Source: Rhizobium sp. 18055 (GTDB lineage Bacteria > Pseudomonadota > Alphaproteobacteria > Rhizobiales > Rhizobiaceae). From it: a stretch of 64,000 bases of DNA. The notes beneath the pieces were generated by a model. It was given only the letters and a program-made list of their open reading frames with translations, ran no database searches and was not told the DNA's origin. The DNA lies in NCBI RefSeq assembly GCF_902706285.1, contig NZ_CACSKD010000003.1, positions 62,001 to 126,000 of the forward strand. The letters are read 5' to 3'. The position numbers were made by a program, and so were the translations under genes. Positions within the stretch are counted from its first letter, which is position 1. Each line of letters begins with the position of its first letter. This document shows positions 59,260-64,000 of this stretch, piece by piece.

Positions 59260-59646
59260 TCAGAATCGCTCGAGCACTTCGATGAAGGCATCGGCAAACT
59301 GCACGATATGGGCGGTCTCCGGCGCCGGGCTCTCCATCCGGATATCGGTGCCATTGTGATCCAGCACCGCCAGAACGATCCGCATGTCGGAGGAAGCCGA
59401 CGGAATGCGCAGCACGGCGATCCGCTTGCAGTCGTCCAGCAGCCCTTCAGCCGGCAGATCGAACAGGAACTCGCCGCCGCTGCGCCGGGCCGCCATGCGA
59501 ACCGCGTCGCAGAAATTGGCATCGCCGTCATAGCTTTCCAGCGAAAGCTCGAGTTCCAGAAGATCCATCGGCAAAAACGCGTCGCCAACGTCGGTGCCGC
59601 CCAGCGTCGGCAAGGGGCTATCCACTGCAAGCTCGGATGCAATCAT
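59260..59646 (-). CDS. Hypothetical protein of 128 aa
   Basis: This acidic protein starts MIASELAVDSPLPTLGG and has alternating strands and helices (LLELELSLESYDGDANFCDAVRMAA; RIAVLRIPSASSDMRIVLAVLDHNG; QFADAFIEVLERF). The frame is open upstream, but the ATG at 59646 gives a normal start. I do not recognise a domain. It ends 2 bases from the convergent zinc-ribbon gene. Confidence 0.7.
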   Translation of the reverse strand: MIASELAVDSPLPTLGGTDVGDAFLPMDLLELELSLESYDGDANFCDAVRMAARRSGGEFLFDLPAEGLLDDCKRIAVLRIPSASSDMRIVLAVLDHNGTDIRMESPAPETAHIVQFADAFIEVLERF

Positions 59647-59908
59647 TGCTCTTCTCCCGTTCGTCTGTGCGCGATGAACATGCTGCAATTGCTGAAAGCA
59701 CCCAATATCAGAAAATGCTCAAGTAGGCTATGCCCCGATTTTCCGCTCCAGACGGCTCCTGGCGGTGGTCAAATCCGTCTTCATCGTGGATTGCGCGCTC
59801 CGCAGTGACACAACAGTTTCAATTTAGGCGAATCTTGCACTAAACAGGAGCTAGGGCGATTTGCGCGTTCATGCGGGACGCGCCGCTTGCGAGTAACCGG
59901 TAAGTTTG

Positions 59909-60829
59909 ATGGCAATCCGTTTCGACCGCCCTGTTTCCAGTGCCGCCCGCTTTTCCAGGCGGTTCGCGGCGTTCGCGCTGGTTCTCAGCCTGGCAGCGCT
60001 GGTCGGCCATCGCTTCGGCGGCCTTGCCACGCCCTATCTCGTGCTGATCCTGATCGTTGCGATGGGCTTTGCGCTGCTGGCCACAGCCCTTGCTGCCGCG
60101 GGCCTGCGCAGTCTGTGGCTGACCGGCGCCGAGGGTGGCCATGATGCCCTGAAGGCGCTGATCTTCGCAGCACTGCCGCTGGTGATCGGCGGCCTGGCAG
60201 TCGAGCGCTATCTCAGCATGCCCGAGATCTACGACGTCTCCACCGATCCGGTCTCTGTGCCGGAATGGCTGAAGCCGCCGAGTGCCGACCAGATCTGGCT
60301 GAAGCGCGCCGCCGTGACGCCGCAGGACCGCGAAAAGCAGCTGGAAGCCTATCCCGAGCTCACCGGCCGCCGCTATGACGGCGCCATCGATCGCGTTCTT
60401 GAGGCGGTGAAGAAGGTGGCCAAGTTGAACGGCATCCGCATCACCCGCGCCGAAGGCGACACCGTGCCGACCCGCGACCCTGAGGAAAGGCCGTCGGGCA
60501 AGCAGCCGGCAGACAATGCTCCCGTGCCGGACACGGCCGATGCCGCACCCGATGTCGTGCCGGTGCCGACCCCGCGCCCCTTTGATGATGACGTCGCCCA
60601 GTTGATCCGCCGCGCCAATGGCGTGACGCTGCAGGGAGAGACGCGCACGCTGGTTCTCGGCCTGCGCTTCGATGTGATGATCCGCCTGCGCGAAGAGGCC
60701 GAAACCACCTTCGTCGATGTCCGTGTCGCCTCGCGCTACGGCCCCTCCGACCTCGGCTTCAGCGCCGATATCGCCGAGGAATACCTGAAGGCGCTCGATT
60801 CCGAACTGCTGGGCATCGCCGGCAGCTAG
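59909..60829 (+). CDS. DUF1499 membrane protein
   Basis: This 306-residue protein has three N-terminal helices (about 18-38, 42-68, 82-98), then a soluble domain with a DUF1499-type pattern: YPELTGRRYDGAIDRVLEAVKKVAK, a Pro/Ala-rich insert, and RFDVMIRLREEAETTFVDVRVASRYGPSDLGFSADI. Function unknown. The ATG at 59909 is preceded by a TTG in frame; the ATG was preferred. Its stop codon overlaps that of the next, convergent gene. Confidence 0.82.
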   Translation: MAIRFDRPVSSAARFSRRFAAFALVLSLAALVGHRFGGLATPYLVLILIVAMGFALLATALAAAGLRSLWLTGAEGGHDALKALIFAALPLVIGGLAVERYLSMPEIYDVSTDPVSVPEWLKPPSADQIWLKRAAVTPQDREKQLEAYPELTGRRYDGAIDRVLEAVKKVAKLNGIRITRAEGDTVPTRDPEERPSGKQPADNAPVPDTADAAPDVVPVPTPRPFDDDVAQLIRRANGVTLQGETRTLVLGLRFDVMIRLREEAETTFVDVRVASRYGPSDLGFSADIAEEYLKALDSELLGIAGS

Positions 60830-61407
60830 CCGGCACCCGGCATCGTGTCCGGCACCAGCCATCCGGTATAGCGCACGATCAGGCCGATCAGCGGCGCCCG
60901 GACCTCGACATGGAAATGAAAGCGCCCGCCGCGCTCTTCCTCGAAGATCAGGCCGCCCGGTGCAAGCATCAGCGGCAGGGGAAGCCCGAGCAGCCGCCAT
61001 CCACGCACATCGAGCACCAGCCTGCCATCCCGGACCACCAGTTTCGTCAGGATCCGGAACGGCCCGAGATCCTCGGCCAGAAGATGCCCGTGCTTGCCGC
61101 TACCTGCGCATTGGCGACTGCGGAACACCTTGCCGCCGAACCGCCGCGTCCACGTCTCGACGCCGTTCAGGCTGGAAAAATGCACCGTGATATCTGTCTG
61201 CGCTGCCGTCTCGGGAAACCCGGAAAGCGCCGCCGCCATCCACGCCAGCAAGCCGGCGCCACGCTGGATCTCGGCCTGCCCGGAGGCAGTGAAAGTGCCG
61301 GTGACATCATGCATGGCAGCCACCGCAGGCGGCAGCCCATCCCATTCAGGCCCCAGCAGCCGGCGATAAAGCGGCAGGGTTGCAGCACCGGTCTGCCCGC
61401 CGCTCAT
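60826..61407 (-). CDS. DUF4166 protein
   Basis: This 193-residue protein shows the DUF4166 layout: LPLYRRLLGPEWDGLPPAVAAMHD near the start, ETWTRRFGGKVFRSRQ in the middle and HFHVEVRAPLIGLIVRYTGWLVP at the end. Function unknown; often beside redox or short-chain dehydrogenase genes. It overlaps the DCC gene by four bases (ATGA). The stop shares a CTAG with the convergent DUF1499 gene. Confidence 0.85.
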   Translation of the reverse strand: MSGGQTGAATLPLYRRLLGPEWDGLPPAVAAMHDVTGTFTASGQAEIQRGAGLLAWMAAALSGFPETAAQTDITVHFSSLNGVETWTRRFGGKVFRSRQCAGSGKHGHLLAEDLGPFRILTKLVVRDGRLVLDVRGWRLLGLPLPLMLAPGGLIFEEERGGRFHFHVEVRAPLIGLIVRYTGWLVPDTMPGAG

Positions 61408-61853
61408 CCGAGAAAGCGACCGCGCTGCTCAGGCGTCGGCACGTAGCATGCCGCCCGCCGGCCGGCGATCCGCAGCCGGTTGCGCGCCACGAATTCATAA
61501 AGCGCGTCGGCCCACCTGCGCGGCAGCAGCCGGAACACCTTGACTGCCGACCACGGCGCGCCCAGCCCCGCCACCATGCGGATCGACCCGTCCGATTTGA
61601 AGAAGGCGCGGCCGTTCTCGACCAGTATGTTGGTCTCGTAATCGCGCTCATCGAGCCCGTAGTGGCGGTAGAGCGCCTCGCCGAGCGGCGTCTGCGCCGC
61701 AAGGAAGCGATAACGCTCCTGCTTGTCGTGCTTCAGCGCGAACTGCACCCAGGCCGAGCAGAACACGCATTCGCCGTCGAAGACGATCAGCGGTCTGTCG
61801 TCGGCAAAATCAGGAACCGTCGTATCCTGGCGATAGCTGTAATCCGCCTGCAT
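61404..61853 (-). CDS. DCC-family thiol-disulfide oxidoreductase
   Basis: This 149-residue protein has the DCC motif: IVFDGECVFCSAWV with D-x3-C-x2-C (near residues 25-32) and later SDGSIRMVAGLG, LLPRRWADALYEFVARNR. DCC proteins resemble thioredoxins and probably shuttle disulfides or methyl/hydride equivalents; the role is not known. The ATG at 61853 gives MQADYSYRQ. It is between the hydrolase gene (4 bases) and DUF4166 (overlap). Confidence 0.88.
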   Translation of the reverse strand: MQADYSYRQDTTVPDFADDRPLIVFDGECVFCSAWVQFALKHDKQERYRFLAAQTPLGEALYRHYGLDERDYETNILVENGRAFFKSDGSIRMVAGLGAPWSAVKVFRLLPRRWADALYEFVARNRLRIAGRRAACYVPTPEQRGRFLG

Positions 61854-61857
61854 TCCG

Positions 61858-62775
61858 TCACCTCTCTCTGGCCGGCCGGTAGGAGCCCAGCAGCGCCGGC
61901 GGCCCATCGGTCTCGATCTCGCCGCGCTCGATCAGATCCTCGATATGGGCGAACACCGAAAGGGCGGCCGCACCATGCAGCCGCGGATCGGTCTCGCGGT
62001 AGATCACCTTCACCATCTCGGGGATCGATCGGTCGCCGGCCTTGATCCGCCCGAGCACCGCGCGCTCGCGCATCCGCCGATGCGTCTTCAACGCCCGCAT
62101 GAACGAGAGTGGCTTGCGCACCGGGCCGCCATGGCCCGGAAACAGCAGCCGGTCGCGCCGCGCGATGAGCTTGTCGAGCGAGCCCATGTAATCGGTCATC
62201 GATCCATCCGGCGGCGCCACGATCGATGTCGCCCAGGCCATCACGTGATCGGCCGAAAACAGGATGCCCGTTCCCTCCAGCGCAAAGGCCATATGGTTGG
62301 CCGCATGGCCCGGCGTGTGCACGCCGGTCAGCCGCCAGCCGTCACCCTCGATCGTCTCACCGTCAACAAGCGCGATATCCGGCCGGAACGCCATGTCGGC
62401 ACTCTCGGCAAACGGGTTGATCTCGCCCTCATGCAGCGGCCGCGCCGCCCGATGCGGCCCCTCGGCCACCGTCGGCGCACCGGTTATGTCCTGCAGCCGT
62501 CTTGCCAGCGGCGAGTGGTCGCGATGCGTATGGCTGATCAGGATATGCGTCACCGCGCGTCCATCCAGCGCTGCCATCAGCGCCGCAAGATGCGCCTCGT
62601 CCTCCGGCCCCGGATCGATCACCGCCACCGAGCGGTCGCCGACGATATAGCTGTTGGTGCCGTGGAAGGTGAAGGGGCTCGGATTGTTGACCGTCAGCCG
62701 CTGCACACCCGGCGCGACGGCGACCGGCTGGCCATAGGAGGGCTCGAAGGCAAGATTGAAATCCGGGTTCGCCAT
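61858..62775 (-). CDS. Metallo-beta-lactamase fold hydrolase
   Basis: This 305-residue hydrolase has the zinc motif SHTHRDHSPL (H-x-H-x-D-H at about 82-87), the second histidine in GVHTPGHAANHMAF, the bridging Asp in LFSADHVM and a late FPGHGGP. Such folds hydrolyse thioesters, glyoxalase-type substrates or RNA; the subclass is LACTB2-like with a C-terminal winged part. The frame continues 65 codons upstream through a 12-bp minisatellite; the ATG at 62775 starts as relatives do. First of a three-gene run. Confidence 0.88.
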   Translation of the reverse strand: MANPDFNLAFEPSYGQPVAVAPGVQRLTVNNPSPFTFHGTNSYIVGDRSVAVIDPGPEDEAHLAALMAALDGRAVTHILISHTHRDHSPLARRLQDITGAPTVAEGPHRAARPLHEGEINPFAESADMAFRPDIALVDGETIEGDGWRLTGVHTPGHAANHMAFALEGTGILFSADHVMAWATSIVAPPDGSMTDYMGSLDKLIARRDRLLFPGHGGPVRKPLSFMRALKTHRRMRERAVLGRIKAGDRSIPEMVKVIYRETDPRLHGAAALSVFAHIEDLIERGEIETDGPPALLGSYRPARER

Positions 62776-62802
62776 GTCGTTCGTGCTGTCGCCTCTGCCG
62801 CC

Positions 62803-62946
62803 TTGCCCGCAATCTTGCCCAACGGCTTGCCCATTGTCTTGCCCGCTGGCTTGCCCGCCTGCTTGTTCGTCGCCTGGCCCGCCGGCTTGTTCGTCGTTTG
62901 GCCCGCCGGTTTGCCGGGCGCCTGGCCTGTCGTCCGGCCCGCTACC
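62803..62946. repeat. 12-bp minisatellite (12 degenerate copies)
   Basis: Units of 12 bases such as TTGCCCGCTGGC, TTGCCCGCCTGC, TTGTTCGTCGCC and TGGCCCGCCGGC run without gap for 144 bases. The period keeps the reading frame of the hydrolase gene open and gives a four-residue G/Q repeat on the minus strand. Confidence 0.8.
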
Positions 62947-63027
62947 CTCAATCCGGCAGCCTGTTACCACGCTGCTATCGCCGCCATCGGCTGCAGGGTT
63001 TGCAGCCGATCCATGCCGTTCTCGACC

Positions 63028-63324
63028 CTACTTATACTCGATCTCGATGAACGACATCGGCTGATCGCCGGCATTGACGACATTGTGCTCGGTGCCGGCA
63101 TCGCGCCGGTAGGCGTCACCCTTGGCGATATCCACCCGCCGGCTGCTATCCTTCTCCTCGAGCAGGAACTGGCAATCGGTCATCGGCACCACGACATAGC
63201 CCATCCCATGCGTATGCACCCCGGTATCGGCACCCGGCTCGAAATCCCAGCGGGTGATCCGCACCACCGCGTCGTCGAGCAGGAGGGTGGCAAGGGCAGG
63301 CGGGCGGGCATGATACTGGCTCAT
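63028..63324 (-). CDS. Cupin domain protein
   Basis: This 98-residue protein is a single small cupin: the first motif GADTGVHTHGMGYVVVP carries two histidines and the second, DAYRRDAGTEHNVVNAG, carries a third. A metal-binding dioxygenase or isomerase-like role is possible but unproven. The ATG at 63324 is chosen; a TTG two codons earlier lacks support. It stands alone. Confidence 0.88.
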   Translation of the reverse strand: MSQYHARPPALATLLLDDAVVRITRWDFEPGADTGVHTHGMGYVVVPMTDCQFLLEEKDSSRRVDIAKGDAYRRDAGTEHNVVNAGDQPMSFIEIEYK

Positions 63325-63498
63325 CTTCAATCCGTCAGGTTGGCTTGTTTCCTCAAAGACCTAGCACGCCCTCGACCACCACGCACAGGCAACTGCGCAC
63401 AGAAATATGCTTGCCCCGAAACTTAATGATTGTGACGTCATCAGACCTTTGCTAATCAGGCGACGAATTGGCAAGCGGTCTCCGCTTCCAAGCTCTGG

Positions 63499-63572
63499 TG
63501 GGGCGTCGCCAAGCGGTAAGGCTCCGGTTTTTGGTACCGGCATCCCAGGTTCGAATCCTGGCGCCCCAGCCA
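63499..63572 (+). tRNA. tRNA-Gln (anticodon TTG)
   Basis: The acceptor arms TGGGGCG / CGCCCCA, the anticodon stem CCGGT / ACCGG with loop TTTTGGT (anticodon TTG at 63531-63533), and a T arm with GGTTCGAATCC are all present. The CCA end is encoded. Confidence 0.95.
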
Positions 63573-63680
63573 CAAGAGTTTTCAATAGAGCAATTGCTTG
63601 GAAGATTTTCCTGACAGTCGAACTGGCTGAGGCAGATAGCTGTGTTGTCCGTTGCCTGAGACAAGGTCTTGACCCAAAAA

Positions 63681-63713
63681 CGAAAAAAGGCGGAACCTTC
63701 GTCCCGCCTTCCT
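63681..63713 (-). terminator. Rho-independent terminator of the last gene
   Basis: On the minus strand, AAGGCGG and CCGCCTT pair around a loop and are followed by TTTTTCG. It lies 24 bases after the stop codon at 63737. Confidence 0.8.
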
Positions 63714-63736
63714 CATCGCAAATCCTGAAATCGCGC

Positions 63737-64000
63737 TTACTGCGCCGCCGGCTGGGCCGGGATCAGCACTTCGGCGCAATACGACGGACCATTGGTGCCC
63801 GGCACGTCGCCGGAAACGCGGATGGTGCGGATCGAATAATCGGAATTGGTGGTGATCTCGGCCGAGCAGCGCAGATACTGCTTGCGGGCGGGCGAGATCT
63901 GCTTGCCGCGCTTGCCATCGGCGCCGTCAGCATACTTTGCCGGGATGGTCACGGTCTTGTATCCGCCCTTCCAGGTGTAGATGTTGCCATTGCCGGTATC
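63737..64000 (-). CDS. Hypothetical protein, 3' part only (start outside window)
   Basis: This frame runs off the right edge; 87 residues are in the window. It reads through DTGNGNIYTWKGGYKTVTIP, then KQISPARKQYLRCSAEI and GPSYCAEVLIPAQPAAQ, a strand-rich pattern with two cysteines that suggests an exported or periplasmic protein, though no signal is visible here. The first Met-like codon inside the window (GTG at 63952) is unlikely to be the start. A terminator follows. I do not recognise the family. Confidence 0.7.
   Translation of the reverse strand, partial: DTGNGNIYTWKGGYKTVTIPAKYADGADGKRGKQISPARKQYLRCSAEITTNSDYSIRTIRVSGDVPGTNGPSYCAEVLIPAQPAAQ

Noticed and set aside
63361..63664. Short minus-strand frames over the tRNA
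   Set aside because: They are products of the tRNA sequence and have no ribosome site.

Overview
The window looks like an ordinary chromosomal stretch from a GC-rich alphaproteobacterium of the Rhizobiaceae (Rhizobium/Agrobacterium-like). Pointers to this are an aa3-type cytochrome oxidase cluster of rhizobial layout followed by ispH-thrB-rnhA, a CcrM-type adenine methyltransferase, an IalB-type periplasmic protein, a BioR/BioY pair with TTATAGATAA boxes, EcfG-type GGAAC-N16-CGTT promoters, and palindromic intergenic mosaic repeats. Nearly all the sequence is densely packed genes. I see no insertion sequence, prophage, CRISPR array or rRNA; there is one tRNA (Gln, anticodon TTG).

Layout. 1-6.3 kb: end of a surface lipoprotein, pdxH, a polysaccharide deacetylase, a D-Ala-D-Ala carboxypeptidase with SPOR domain, a MazG-like protein, tldD and an IalB-like protein. 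6.6-18.7 kb: respiratory cluster coxB-ctaD-ctaB-(46-aa coxF-like)-ctaG-ctaE, interrupted on the opposite strand by a response regulator, a soluble HWE histidine kinase and a small P-loop kinase, then DUF983-surf1-ispH-thrB-rnhA. 18.8-28.3 kb: a YkgJ-like Cys-cluster protein, formaldehyde dehydrogenase, chemoreceptor, Dabb protein, a Zn/Mn ABC transporter operon led by a 40-aa membrane peptide and a Zur-like palindrome, and a divergent MFS/LysR pair. 28.4-39.2 kb: peroxiredoxin, DsbD N-terminal-domain protein, YqgE, CsbD (EcfG promoter), a zinc metallopeptidase, a four-gene run thrC-M16 peptidase-GNAT-GGDEF/EAL, and a lipoprotein. 39.2-47.5 kb: RIME-like repeat, HAD phosphatase, bioR/bioY/DUF1284, ArsR facing two small ferredoxin-fold genes, a PemK-like toxin-antitoxin candidate, ccrM, and two membrane proteins with a 25-aa micro-ORF. 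47.6-64 kb: mutY-HAD-NTF2, DUF721, an RHH/RelE toxin-antitoxin module with a perfect operator palindrome, dsbA, smc, ppdK, a run of small hypotheticals (one with an EcfG promoter), DUF1499, DUF4166-DCC-metallo-beta-lactamase, cupin, tRNA-Gln and the 3' part of an unknown gene.

How the genes work together. The cox block encodes the oxidase subunits and their assembly route (heme O synthase, Cu chaperone CtaG, Surf1). thrB and thrC give the last two steps of threonine synthesis from two separate loci. BioR probably represses bioY through two boxes. The metal transporter is probably zinc-controlled through its palindrome. At least two, perhaps three, very small genes are preceded by general-stress (EcfG) promoter sequences. 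No single large unknown system stands out; the most unusual material is small: micro-ORFs, two toxin-antitoxin candidates, a signalling cassette inside the cox cluster, and a 12-bp minisatellite in front of a hydrolase gene. Function calls are by recognition of motifs and overall sequence, without database searches.
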